Position numbers and translations under genes: made by a program. A stretch of DNA of 64,000 nt from an uncultured SAR116 cluster alpha proteobacterium (lineage in GTDB: Bacteria; Pseudomonadota; Alphaproteobacteria; Puniceispirillales; Puniceispirillaceae): contig CACEJY010000002.1 of NCBI GenBank assembly GCA_902559985.1, positions 1-64,000 on the forward strand, given 5' to 3'. Each line of letters begins with the position of its first letter. The stretch's first letter is position 1. This document shows positions 9,956 through 19,087 of this stretch, one piece after another. The notes beneath the pieces were generated by a model. The model made no database searches. It was not told the DNA's origin and worked only from the letters and a program-made list of their open reading frames with translations.

Positions 9956-10237
9956 ATGTATGTATCGTTTACCGATTGGGAATTTGACGGAGATGTCGAC
10001 AAAGCAGTTGAAGGCATTAAAGCAAATTGGGCTGAAATGAAAAAATATGGTGCTGTAAATGGCCGTTGCACTGTTACTGGAGAAAATACCCTTAGAACCA
10101 TGACACTCTGGAGCAGCCAAGAATTGATGGAGGCAAACGTTGATACAATTAGAGCCTTAGCAACTTCGGCGTCAGGCATGAAACCAACAGGCGCTATGAA
10201 AGGCCCACTCGCTCTTCAACTAACTGAAAATGACTAA
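9956..10237 (+). CDS. small hypothetical protein, possibly dimeric alpha/beta barrel-like
   Basis: ORF preceded by aggagagaaaa RBS-like sequence; fold guess only. Confidence 0.55.
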   Translation: MYVSFTDWEFDGDVDKAVEGIKANWAEMKKYGAVNGRCTVTGENTLRTMTLWSSQELMEANVDTIRALATSASGMKPTGAMKGPLALQLTEND

Positions 10238-10287
10238 TTCATTGGTTGGGCAATCAGCACAGCCGCACCAGAAAGGAAAGACAACAG

Positions 10288-10572
10288 ATGAGCAAAAAAC
10301 TTAGCATAATTCGTTTCAAACCAAAGCCAGAGCATTACGACCAATTCCTCGCAGATGTAGTTGAAAATGGCAAAGACAGAGAGCCAAATACACACTTTAC
10401 AGTTACCGCTGGCGATGAAGTGATAGCTGTAGTGATAAGGGATGCAGACAGTTTTGAAGAAAGTGCAAAAGACGGTGTGGTTAACTGGTTGGATGAGCGT
10501 CGGCCAATGTTGCAGGAATTTGACGCTGTCAACAGACACACCATCCCACTTTCCGGGGATTTGGTAGAATAA
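10288..10572 (+). CDS. small hypothetical protein, possibly dimeric alpha/beta barrel-like
   Basis: MSKKLSIIRFKPKPEHYDQFLADVVEN...; RBS-like aaaggaaaga upstream; followed by terminator. Confidence 0.55.
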   Translation: MSKKLSIIRFKPKPEHYDQFLADVVENGKDREPNTHFTVTAGDEVIAVVIRDADSFEESAKDGVVNWLDERRPMLQEFDAVNRHTIPLSGDLVE

Positions 10573-10618
10573 GCGGCAGATTAGTTGGATGCTATCAAAG
10601 GCATCTAAAACCACAACA

Positions 10619-10645
10619 GGGCCATCTCAGGGTGGCCCTTTTTTT
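10619..10645 (+). terminator. rho-independent terminator
   Basis: GGGCCA-TCTCAGGG-TGGCCC followed by T7. Confidence 0.8.
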
Positions 10646-10657
10646 AAACCACACACG

Positions 10658-10725
10658 TAGTGCAAGTTTTGCAGCATTATTAGAGATTTATAACCCTATG
10701 ATGCACTACTTTTTTTTGGCACATG
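10658..10725 (+). repeat. approx. 65-bp intergenic repeat, copy B
   Basis: tagtgcaagttttgcagcattattagagatttataaccctatgatgcac; matches 9825-9890. Confidence 0.7.
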
Positions 10726-10793
10726 TAAGTCATAGAAAGTTTTCCTCCCAGTCAATTTTCTTATTCTGAATACCTCCATTTTTTCGACTGCTT

Positions 10794-10825
10794 GGGCCAG
10801 CCACTCCTCGGTTGGCCCTTTTTTT
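10794..10825 (+). terminator. rho-independent terminator
   Basis: GGGCCA...TTGGCCC followed by T7. Confidence 0.75.
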
Positions 10826-10888
10826 CGATATGGTCAGCACCAAACAGCCTGTGTTAGCGTTAACTTTCTAGTGGGGCAGGTGTAAAAT

Positions 10889-11326
10889 ATGGAAATATTT
10901 TGGGGAGTCGTTGGCGTTATTGCATGGGTAGGCTGGTCCTTCACCCGTGACAGGCAATGGCAAAAGCCAATACTATACTGGTTTGTTCTCGTTCAAATAT
11001 GTCTTGTGACAGCCGTTCTTATGGTAAAAAGTTCAAAGGCAAGTGAGCAGCCAAGTGCATTTGTTGATTGTATGGTGAAAAAAACAAAAGACATCTTTCC
11101 AACAATGCCAGACAGCGTATTGCCAAGTTTAAAATTACAGGCGCAAATCACAGAGCGTAACTATGCGGAACTAGCTAAAGCGGTGAACGAAAGCCCAACA
11201 GTCTTAGCTGATTTGGAACTGAAGTTGGAGCAAGGTAAATCACCTAGAAACCCAGAAGCTGTCATGATGAAAGAGTTAACACGTCAGTGCTCAAAGCATA
11301 TAAAGTGGAAAAAGAAAGAAGGTTAG
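10889..11326 (+). CDS. hypothetical membrane protein
   Basis: ORF with two N-terminal hydrophobic segments. Confidence 0.5.
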   Translation: MEIFWGVVGVIAWVGWSFTRDRQWQKPILYWFVLVQICLVTAVLMVKSSKASEQPSAFVDCMVKKTKDIFPTMPDSVLPSLKLQAQITERNYAELAKAVNESPTVLADLELKLEQGKSPRNPEAVMMKELTRQCSKHIKWKKKEG

Positions 11327-11341
11327 TAATAGGAGAATTTC

Positions 11342-11509
11342 ATGGCAGAGACTGAGGCAAAAAAGACAGAAACAACGAAGGTAGCGGCTGAAAAGGGGCG
11401 GCGGGGTCGCCCAAAAGATGCGCAAGACACGGAAAGCCAAGCGAGTTACTACGCCCGTAAGTTCATGGAAGCCCACGTAGCCCAATCTGCTTCGGAAAAG
11501 AGTGAATGA
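11342..11509 (+). CDS. 55-aa basic protein with AT-hook-like GRRGRPK core
   Basis: Read by eye (absent from ORF track): MAETEAKKTETTKVAAEKGRRGRPKDAQDTESQASYYARKFMEAHVAQSASEKSE*; aggagaa RBS just upstream. Confidence 0.6.
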   Translation: MAETEAKKTETTKVAAEKGRRGRPKDAQDTESQASYYARKFMEAHVAQSASEKSE

Positions 11510-11594
11510 CCCGCAAACTCACCCTATTTGCCGTCTGTTCTTTTGAAGTCGCCCTGATACTGTTTATGGTTTCCCATTACGTCTCCTTTGGGTA

Positions 11595-11792
11595 ATGTTG
11601 CGTATGGACTTAGAGTTGTTTTATGCGCTTGCTTCGGCTTCAGTTTTTCTGTTTTGCCTCAGCCTCTTAGGCAAGAAACTAGATAAGATGGTTGCTCAAT
11701 CGAAGATTGCTGGGAAGCAGCGCAAGGTGCTTTGGAACCTCTGCGCCTTTTCACTCATGATCGTATGGTTTGGGATTTTCTGGGAGTTTTAG
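11595..11792 (+). CDS. small hypothetical membrane protein
   Basis: ORF with two hydrophobic segments. Confidence 0.4.
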   Translation: MLRMDLELFYALASASVFLFCLSLLGKKLDKMVAQSKIAGKQRKVLWNLCAFSLMIVWFGIFWEF

Positions 11793-11837
11793 CTTTGGGG
11801 GGCAACCATGTTTAAGTTTGATTTTAAGGATATCATT

Positions 11838-13226
11838 CTAGGAAATATAAATTACTCCACCCATTCCAGCTGCGTGATGCTCCAGCATATGGCAGTGAAA
11901 AAGCCAAGCACCAGGATTGTTTGCAATAAAAACAAGCTCAGCCTTTTCACCAGGCTGCATTAGATAGGTGTCCCGAAGCAAGGCCCTCTTTTTTTCTCCA
12001 AATTCAGAAGAAGCTACCCAAAAATGATGGCCGTGAAGGTGCATTGCATGAGGCCATGCTGTATCATTCCAAGCTTTTATAACAACCACTTCACCGATTT
12101 CAATTTCAGCTAGGCTAAGGCCATAGCCTCCTATATTTCCATTAAACGCCCAAAGCTTTGCCTCTTTCAAGGCAAGGTCACGTAAGCCGCGCTCTTCGCC
12201 TTCGAAGGTGGCCTTAGACAAATTCCCCATCGCACCACCTTGCATATGAACGTCAATTTTTTTTGCGTTCTTAGTATCGGGCCAAGAGTAATATGGCTCA
12301 GTAGATAAAGAGTTTTTAACGCTTGTGAGCTTTGAGGAAATTGGTTCAAAAATAGCTGCATTTAACGCTTTGCTTGAACTTACCTCTAATAGCTCGACTA
12401 ACTGTGAAGCATCTTCAATCAACACGTCCACCCGTTGAGCTGGCCCCAATGTGATTCTATTTGTGTCGAATGACTCGCATGGAGATCCGTCCACGCAAAT
12501 CACCTTCATCATTATTCCCCCCGAGAGTTCAAAATTTAAAATTCTAGCATTCGCTGCGTTTAAAAACCTTAATCTCACTGGACCATTTGAGGATACACGA
12601 ATAGCTGGTTTAAATTTGCCATTAATTGATAGTGCATTACCAAGCCGGCCACCGTGAGACCAATGACCAAGATTGCCAAAGCTGTTCGCGTCAATTTGTT
12701 CATCTGAGTTGAGTAGCCAATCATCTGCCAAGATCACAATATCACTACCAATGTCATTTTCATTTGTGTCGTAATCGTAAACAACAAGTGGGCCGTATAA
12801 ACCTCGTGCCACTTGTTCCCAGGCTTTGTTGTGTGAGTGGTACCAGAAAGTTCCTGCGTCATTTAAAGGGAAGCGATAATGAAATTTTCCACCGGGTTCA
12901 ACCGAAGATTGTGTTAAATCTGGCACACCGTCCATAGAATTAATGTTACGGATGCCATGCCAGTGTATTGTCGTTGGCTGATCAAGGTTGTTAAAAAATT
13001 CTACGTCAAGGATCTCGCCTTTGGTTGCTTGAATCAGCGGCCCCGGATTAGCTTTATTATAAAGCCACAAATCGGTGGCCAATGGGTTTTTGTCAAAGAA
13101 ATGAGGCGTAGGTTCAGCTGCAAGTTGATAGTAGCGCACTCCTTGCTCAGCGATGGCACCTGAAGGCAGTATAGTTAACGTCAGGCCAGCTATACATTGG
13201 TTTAAAAATTCACGGCGTGAACTCAT
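11838..13226 (-). CDS. multicopper oxidase, Tat-exported
   Basis: SSRREFLNQ Tat-like signal; copper motifs HWHGI, HSHNK, HAMHLHGHHF, HCHMLEHHAAGM. Confidence 0.95.
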   Translation of the reverse strand: MSSRREFLNQCIAGLTLTILPSGAIAEQGVRYYQLAAEPTPHFFDKNPLATDLWLYNKANPGPLIQATKGEILDVEFFNNLDQPTTIHWHGIRNINSMDGVPDLTQSSVEPGGKFHYRFPLNDAGTFWYHSHNKAWEQVARGLYGPLVVYDYDTNENDIGSDIVILADDWLLNSDEQIDANSFGNLGHWSHGGRLGNALSINGKFKPAIRVSSNGPVRLRFLNAANARILNFELSGGIMMKVICVDGSPCESFDTNRITLGPAQRVDVLIEDASQLVELLEVSSSKALNAAIFEPISSKLTSVKNSLSTEPYYSWPDTKNAKKIDVHMQGGAMGNLSKATFEGEERGLRDLALKEAKLWAFNGNIGGYGLSLAEIEIGEVVVIKAWNDTAWPHAMHLHGHHFWVASSEFGEKKRALLRDTYLMQPGEKAELVFIANNPGAWLFHCHMLEHHAAGMGGVIYIS

Positions 13227-13328
13227 CTTTACCTCAATAAAATTGTTTATCTAGACTGATTTCTAAATTTGTTTTTGATCTTCATAGTTCGGCAAGGGAT
13301 GCATTTTTTGTCCCTATTTGTTGGTCAA

Positions 13329-13814
13329 CTACGAACCGCCCATTTTCTCTTTCATCGCTCTATTAGACTTGTAATCAGAGTTGATTTTGTCATGGATTTC
13401 TGTGATGTCAGCGGGCCATGTAGACTTGATGTACGATAGCACAGCAACAATTTCATGATCTTTAATAATGCCATCGTAGACCGGCATACTTACTTCATAG
13501 TCTTCACTGATCATTGCTTTAAAACCGTATTTGGTGAGGTTAAAGAGCACCTCATCCGCATGATGCCATGTGTGACCAGATTTATCATGAGGGGGAGCTA
13601 GCCGCATACCATCAACTTTCGTGTTACGCCAGCCATCTTGACCTTCAAGATTTACACCATGACAACTAGCGCATTGCTCCACGTAAACCTTTTTACCCAT
13701 TTTAACATAAACAGCGTCGTTGGGTTTTAACTCCACCGTTTCGGCCGCACTTGTAAATGAAATGGTCGATAATCCAAAAATGATGAAAATGAATAAACGA
13801 CGAAATACACACAT
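13329..13814 (-). CDS. class I cytochrome c
   Basis: Signal peptide; VYVEQCASCHGVNLEGQDGW heme site; distal Met in SMPVYDGII. Confidence 0.9.
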   Translation of the reverse strand: MCVFRRLFIFIIFGLSTISFTSAAETVELKPNDAVYVKMGKKVYVEQCASCHGVNLEGQDGWRNTKVDGMRLAPPHDKSGHTWHHADEVLFNLTKYGFKAMISEDYEVSMPVYDGIIKDHEIVAVLSYIKSTWPADITEIHDKINSDYKSNRAMKEKMGGS

Positions 13815-13818
13815 GCTG

Positions 13819-14268
13819 CTAATCCAATTTGTATGACTGGTGGCAACTTTTGCACGACGATGCTACTGCTTTAAAACCTTCCACGACAGCGGTTTGATCT
13901 CCTGCCTCGGCGGCAGCAATCAACTTTTTTGTTGCTGTCTCATTCTCCATCGCTGCCCTTTTAAATCCAGTAAAATCTTCCCAAATCTTTGGTGATGCTT
14001 CTGACGGCTTTATATTGCTACCTTCTGGAAAATATTCAGGCATTTTTACCGCCCACTCTCGTATCTCATCTGCAAGTTTGGCGATAGAGCCGTAGTCTTC
14101 ACCTCGAATGTGAGACTTGATGGCCTTTAGGTTTTTTTGACTTCTTTTAAACATGTCCATGCGCTCTTTAACTATTCCCGTCGCGCCACTGTGCGCCAAG
14201 GCAGAGCCAAGAACGCCCAGGGTTGCGATGGTTAAGGCAATTGACACGGTGTATCTTGAAAAAGTCAT
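13819..14268 (-). CDS. cytochrome c' / c-556 family protein
   Basis: Signal peptide; four-helix-like body; C-terminal CKSCHQSYK heme site. Confidence 0.9.
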   Translation of the reverse strand: MTFSRYTVSIALTIATLGVLGSALAHSGATGIVKERMDMFKRSQKNLKAIKSHIRGEDYGSIAKLADEIREWAVKMPEYFPEGSNIKPSEASPKIWEDFTGFKRAAMENETATKKLIAAAEAGDQTAVVEGFKAVASSCKSCHQSYKLD

Positions 14269-14352
14269 ACGATTTTCCCTTTAAAGGTTCCCATCTGAAA
14301 TAATGATAAACCCTCCACTTACTAGAGGGTAAAGGTGATTTTCCTCATTTAA

Positions 14353-14538
14353 TCACACCTGAACATAACGAAACAATTGACTAGCCGTCCTATGTCCACT
14401 CACAGCCATCACCTCGTGTATCTTCATGCCATTGTCAAACATCCTTGAGATTGCCTCATGGCGGAGGTCATGGAAGGTAAGCCTCGAAATCTCTGCCACG
14501 CAAAGACCATAATCAGGATGAAATTCAAACAAAATCGT
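14353..14538 (-). pseudogene. tyrosine recombinase (phage-type integrase) C-terminal relic
   Basis: Reverse strand reads TILFEFHPDYGLCVAEISRLTFHDLRHEAISRMFDNGMKIHEVMAVSGHRTASQLFRYVQV*, with the RHxxxxR..GH..(x)..Y catalytic signature; preceded by an in-frame stop. Confidence 0.85.
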
Positions 14539-14581
14539 CTAATAAAAATACAGAATAGAGTTTGAATTCCTCCCTAAACTC

Positions 14582-14608
14582 GGGCCGCCTTTGCGCGGTC
14601 CTTTTTTT
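14582..14608 (+). terminator. putative rho-independent terminator
   Basis: GGGCCGC-CTTTGC-GCGGTCC followed by T7. Confidence 0.5.
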
Positions 14609-14624
14609 GTGGCAATCTTTAAAT

Positions 14625-14951
14625 ATGGAAAAAAATCAAAATTGCCTGGTTTACGTCACAGTAAAAGATGAAGGTGAGGGGCTTTCTATTGCCCAGAGAG
14701 TGGTGGAAAAAAGGCTAGCGGCCTGTGCCAATTTGTATCCCCAGATTCAATCAATATTCAACTACCAAAATCAAATACAAACTCAAGATGAAGCAGTCTT
14801 GATATTGAAAACTACCGCTCAAGCATATGATAAATTGGAGAGCTTCATTATTGAAATACACTCGTATGATGATCCATGTATTTTGAAACTACCAATCGAG
14901 GGCGGTGCGGCTGATTTCATGAGTTGGATAAAAGACACTGTTGCTAGTTAA
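14625..14951 (+). CDS. cutA: CutA1-family divalent cation tolerance protein
   Basis: LVYVTVKDEGEGLSIAQRVVEKRLAACANLYPQIQSIFNYQNQIQTQDEAVLILKTT...IHSYDDPCI. Confidence 0.92.
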   Translation: MEKNQNCLVYVTVKDEGEGLSIAQRVVEKRLAACANLYPQIQSIFNYQNQIQTQDEAVLILKTTAQAYDKLESFIIEIHSYDDPCILKLPIEGGAADFMSWIKDTVAS

Positions 14952-15415
14952 TATCCTGCACTGGGAAGCTTGGCCGTAACCTTATGGTATATTCTAGCAG
15001 CCGTTCACAACATGTGTCGGTTATTTCTTTGTTACTACCATGAGCTCTGTTTGACGTATTTGTCACTCGAAAGACTGACAAATGAGTGACAGTCATGGCC
15101 TTTCTGCACATGCATGAGGCAACACTCAAAAAAATTGTCAAATAGGGACGACAGCTCTTCAGGCAGCGTTGATGAATCTGGCTCAAGTCTGATATTTGTT
15201 TAAATGTAGTGTATCGGTTCGATTTCTTGAGGTCACCTCAGAGGTATACCATCATGACGGCTATAAATTGCCAAAGACTCAGGCGATCGAGCTTAATCTC
15301 ATAAATTTCGAGCGCTGAAGATAGCGGACACATGTTTCACAACAATACGGTATTATATTCACATTAAAATATGTTGTTGACATTTTCTGGTATATGATTA
15401 CTCCGATCAAAGGTA

Positions 15416-15594
15416 ATGACATTTTTGGAAAAAAATAATGATCCCGCTCCAAAAAATACAAAGGTTGGAAGGGTGCCGCCGATGCCCTGGCTAAGACTGC
15501 AGGTCGCCTCATGCAAGGCGAGGTTGGATTTGACGAGTATGACCTGGCTCCCAATGAGTGCTTTGTCCGAAACTATGTCGCCCGCGGCATGTAA
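15416..15594 (+). pseudogene. apparently frameshifted small ORF, function unknown
   Basis: MTFLEKNNDPAPKNTK in one frame continues as GWKGAADALAKTAGRLMQGEVGFDEYDLAPNECFVRNYVARGM* in another, joint near 15464. Confidence 0.3.
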
Positions 15595-15790
15595 CGTTGG
15601 TGCCATCGCCCAAAATAACGGTTGGGGAATGGGGGTTTGTAACACGAGTACCAGTTGCACACACACGGTCGACAGGTTCATTGATTATTAAACAGCAAAT
15701 GGTACCTCTGATACGGCAACCCTAATGTCAAAGGGCTCTGACCGCTTGGACCTGGCGATTAACAGGGATTGAAATTGAGGGTATTGAGAT

Positions 15791-16462
15791 ATGGATAAAC
15801 TTGAGGGTCTGCTGGCATCCCAACAGCTTGCAAGCGAAAGTCTAGGGCCCGTATTTTTAAACTTTCTCCTTTGTTTGATTTTTTCCACCCTCGTCAGCTG
15901 GTTCTACAAAAAAAATGCAATGAGCTTGGGTGGAAAGACCCATGTAGGCTCAATCTTGCCTCTGATTGGGATGACCGTATTTCTGGTAATCACTGTCGTG
16001 AAAGGTTCATTGGCGCTTTCTCTCGGACTCGTCGGCGCACTGTCCATAGTACGGTTCCGTACACCAATTAAAGAGCCTGAAGAATTGGGTTACTTGTTTT
16101 TTGTAATCGCAATCGGGTTGGGTTTTGGCGCAAGTTTAGAAATCATCACCTCTATCTTGACCCTGGCAATCCTTGGTTACCTCCTCATCGCCGGGCGATC
16201 CAAACATTTATCCCAACAATTTGGTGAATACACTTTAGTTGTAAGCATCTGTACGGCTCAATTCAGTGAAGCCTGCAAGATTATCGAGCGCAATACAGAC
16301 GCATCCAAGATCACACGGGTAGAACATGATGGGTTTAGGTCAACTGTCTATTACAATGTCGCGTCCACGTCCGGGATCAACTCTCAGGGCATTATTGGTC
16401 AACTTGTGGATCTAGATAAGGCAGCCAGGCTTGATTTGGTTGAAGCTGGTGTGAACTGGTAG
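15791..16462 (+). CDS. DUF4956 domain membrane protein
   Basis: LGLVGALSIVRFRTPIKEPEELGYLFFVIAIGLGFGA signature. Confidence 0.9.
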   Translation: MDKLEGLLASQQLASESLGPVFLNFLLCLIFSTLVSWFYKKNAMSLGGKTHVGSILPLIGMTVFLVITVVKGSLALSLGLVGALSIVRFRTPIKEPEELGYLFFVIAIGLGFGASLEIITSILTLAILGYLLIAGRSKHLSQQFGEYTLVVSICTAQFSEACKIIERNTDASKITRVEHDGFRSTVYYNVASTSGINSQGIIGQLVDLDKAARLDLVEAGVNW

Positions 16463-16471
16463 GTTATTGAA

Positions 16472-19087
16472 ATGCACGATAAACGGGATATTCGGGTGGA
16501 TAAATTCAGGTTATTCCTCTTCGTGCTGTTGAGCATTGCAACCGCTGCTTGGATAGCCCTGTCAATTGACCTACGTAGAATAGTGGATACTGAAATTCAG
16601 GGAGTCCAACGACATATGACGTCGTTTTCTAGCGCGGTTCAACTATTCGATGATGGTCGTAGCGGTGTTTCAGACAACATTCGTTTCGACGATATTCTGC
16701 CCGGACTGAAGAATTTTTGGCACGTGCTTCTGGCGGGCGATTCCAGAAATTCCGTAAGCAAAGCCATAGAATTAGATATCAAATTCAAAAATTTGCAGAA
16801 GATTTATGCTGACCGGGAAGAAGCCATCCTGAAAACCGTAAATGAAAACCCCACTAAAGTTCCCTGTCGAATAAGCGATGGCGGGGTGACATATAAGTGC
16901 CAAGTTAGGTTAAAGGGGGATCTAAGAGATCACTGGAATGCTGAACCACGACTTAGTTTGCGGATAAAGGTGAAAGGCGGCTATATCCATGGCCTAAAGA
17001 ATTTCTCAATCCAAAAACCTCGCGCTCGGCAGTTCCCGTACGACCAGGTGTTTCACGATCTAAACTCAAAGTTGGGAGGTTTGTCGAGTAATCGGCAACA
17101 GTTCGTCAATTTTAGGTTGAACGGACAGCCGATGGGGATAATGAATGTCGAGCCCACCATAAATTCACAATATCTTGAGAGCCTTAAGATCAAGCGCTTT
17201 GGAATATTCAAAATATCCAATGAGGAAAGTTGGGCGTATCACAAAACTGAGAACAGCTATCCTGGTTTCTTTGTTTCTGATCCAACACTAAATTTCGTTC
17301 AAAGAGGAACATCCAGAGATCTTGAAGGATCTGAAAAGATAAGAGAAATCCACTCAATAATCGCAAATTACCTTTATCTAAAGCCCAGCCAGTTATTTGA
17401 CCGACAAAAAATGGTCGAATCTCTGATTTGGGGGCTGGTGTGGGGCAATCTCCATGCGCATGATCACTCCAATTCGCGTTATACCTGGAATGACTACACT
17501 CAGAAACTTGAACCGATTCTAGCGGATCAAGGACGCTGGAAGTCTTTTGATACCAGCAGTATCTATCAACTACCTTTTGGATATCGGGATTTGATTATCG
17601 ACAAGCCAATTAGTCATTACGAGTTGGAAAACGCTTTACAAAAAATACGCCGCGTCATCAGCTTGCAAGATCCCATTGATCTATCAAATTCATTAAAATC
17701 CGCTTATTTCCAGAATGATAGAAGGTTCAGCCATTCACCAATCAAGGAAAACTTGAGGCTTATCGCCACTCGGCAAAGCTGGGTTCTGAACTTCATCAAC
17801 AATTTAGCTAAAGAGCATCGAAGTTATCATGCTGAAAGCGTGACGCTGTCCAAGGCGAATATAGAAGGAATGAGAGACTTCGTTTACGTCCTTCATCACA
17901 CAGACGGCTTGATTAGGATATTTAATCTTATTGATCAGCCCGTGCGCATTTCCAAGGTAACGCTGAATAAGAAAACCTTGAATGTGGATAGGGAAATACC
18001 GGGCTCAAAACCCAAAAGACTTGCGTCAATCGCGGTGCGGTCGAGTTTCCTTGATTTCCAAGATTTCAAAATAAACGTCCACGCCGAGAAATTTGGAGTC
18101 ACCAAGGTTTCATCAAATAAAAATACAATATTCCCGCTGCACATACTTAATTCAGAGCAAAAAGCAAAAACATTATCATCCCTATGCAGTGCCGAAGGAA
18201 CCGGCGAGAAATGTGTTATTTCGGGCGAGGCAAATCTCAGGGTTTCGCAAGTATTTGATCGCCCGGTAAGAATTGAACCAGGCGCAAAGATCACTCTTGG
18301 AGCGGGCGTTGACTTGATCTTCAAGTCCTCTGTTGAGATGTTGGGTCAACCTGGCAAGGAAATATCGTTAAAAGGCAATGGTTCATCGATCATAATCGTG
18401 AATAAGGGGTTTCAGAAATCCACCATCAATCACGTAAATTTTAGTGGTCTATCTGAGCCGGCGTCTCGTTTACGGCGCTACACGGGAGCAATAAATGGTT
18501 ACGGTGGAGAATTCGGTATCAAGGCCGTGTCCATAAATAATTCTCTTGCGGAAGATCAATTGAACCTGGTTCACGCGAAAATAACCATTGATGAGCTGTC
18601 GATTGATGGTGCCAGATCTGACGGCTTTGACTGCGATTTTTGCACCGGCGAAATATTGTCGGCCGACTTTAAAAACTTAGGCGGCGACGGTCTTGACTTA
18701 TCTGGGTCAGAAATCAGTGTAGATCAGATCAGTTTCAGTAACATCGAGGACAAAGCCATTTCAGTCGGTGAAAACTCAGATGTCACGGTAAAGTTTGCTG
18801 ACGTCGCTCGGTCAGGGACGGGAATAGCAGTGAAGGATGCCAGTCGGGCCACCGTGAAATTACTGCAGGTAAGCGCGATCACCCATGATGCGGTGATGAC
18901 TTATGTCAAGAAACCCTTCTATCTGGGTGCCACCACGGTTGATGTTCAGAAATTTACGGGAAAAGACGAAGTTGGTGGTAATGTTTGCATAAGTCAGACG
19001 GGAACGCATGCCCAAGTATTCGCCTCAAACTGTGTTACTACGGATTTGGACGTAGACAGCCTTTATGCTGGTAGAATGAAGAAATGA
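16472..19087 (+). CDS. CotH kinase family protein with C-terminal beta-helix-like repeats
   Basis: VRLKGDLRDHWN...SLRIKVKGG...GLKNFSIQKPRARQ and NLHAHDHSNSRYTWNDYTQKLEPILADQGR match CotH-type motifs; C-terminal repeats resemble pectate-lyase helix. Confidence 0.82.
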   Translation: MHDKRDIRVDKFRLFLFVLLSIATAAWIALSIDLRRIVDTEIQGVQRHMTSFSSAVQLFDDGRSGVSDNIRFDDILPGLKNFWHVLLAGDSRNSVSKAIELDIKFKNLQKIYADREEAILKTVNENPTKVPCRISDGGVTYKCQVRLKGDLRDHWNAEPRLSLRIKVKGGYIHGLKNFSIQKPRARQFPYDQVFHDLNSKLGGLSSNRQQFVNFRLNGQPMGIMNVEPTINSQYLESLKIKRFGIFKISNEESWAYHKTENSYPGFFVSDPTLNFVQRGTSRDLEGSEKIREIHSIIANYLYLKPSQLFDRQKMVESLIWGLVWGNLHAHDHSNSRYTWNDYTQKLEPILADQGRWKSFDTSSIYQLPFGYRDLIIDKPISHYELENALQKIRRVISLQDPIDLSNSLKSAYFQNDRRFSHSPIKENLRLIATRQSWVLNFINNLAKEHRSYHAESVTLSKANIEGMRDFVYVLHHTDGLIRIFNLIDQPVRISKVTLNKKTLNVDREIPGSKPKRLASIAVRSSFLDFQDFKINVHAEKFGVTKVSSNKNTIFPLHILNSEQKAKTLSSLCSAEGTGEKCVISGEANLRVSQVFDRPVRIEPGAKITLGAGVDLIFKSSVEMLGQPGKEISLKGNGSSIIIVNKGFQKSTINHVNFSGLSEPASRLRRYTGAINGYGGEFGIKAVSINNSLAEDQLNLVHAKITIDELSIDGARSDGFDCDFCTGEILSADFKNLGGDGLDLSGSEISVDQISFSNIEDKAISVGENSDVTVKFADVARSGTGIAVKDASRATVKLLQVSAITHDAVMTYVKKPFYLGATTVDVQKFTGKDEVGGNVCISQTGTHAQVFASNCVTTDLDVDSLYAGRMKK

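Noticed and set aside
12451-13163. Plus-strand ORFs inside the multicopper oxidase region
   Set aside because: Antisense to a strong MCO gene with all copper motifs
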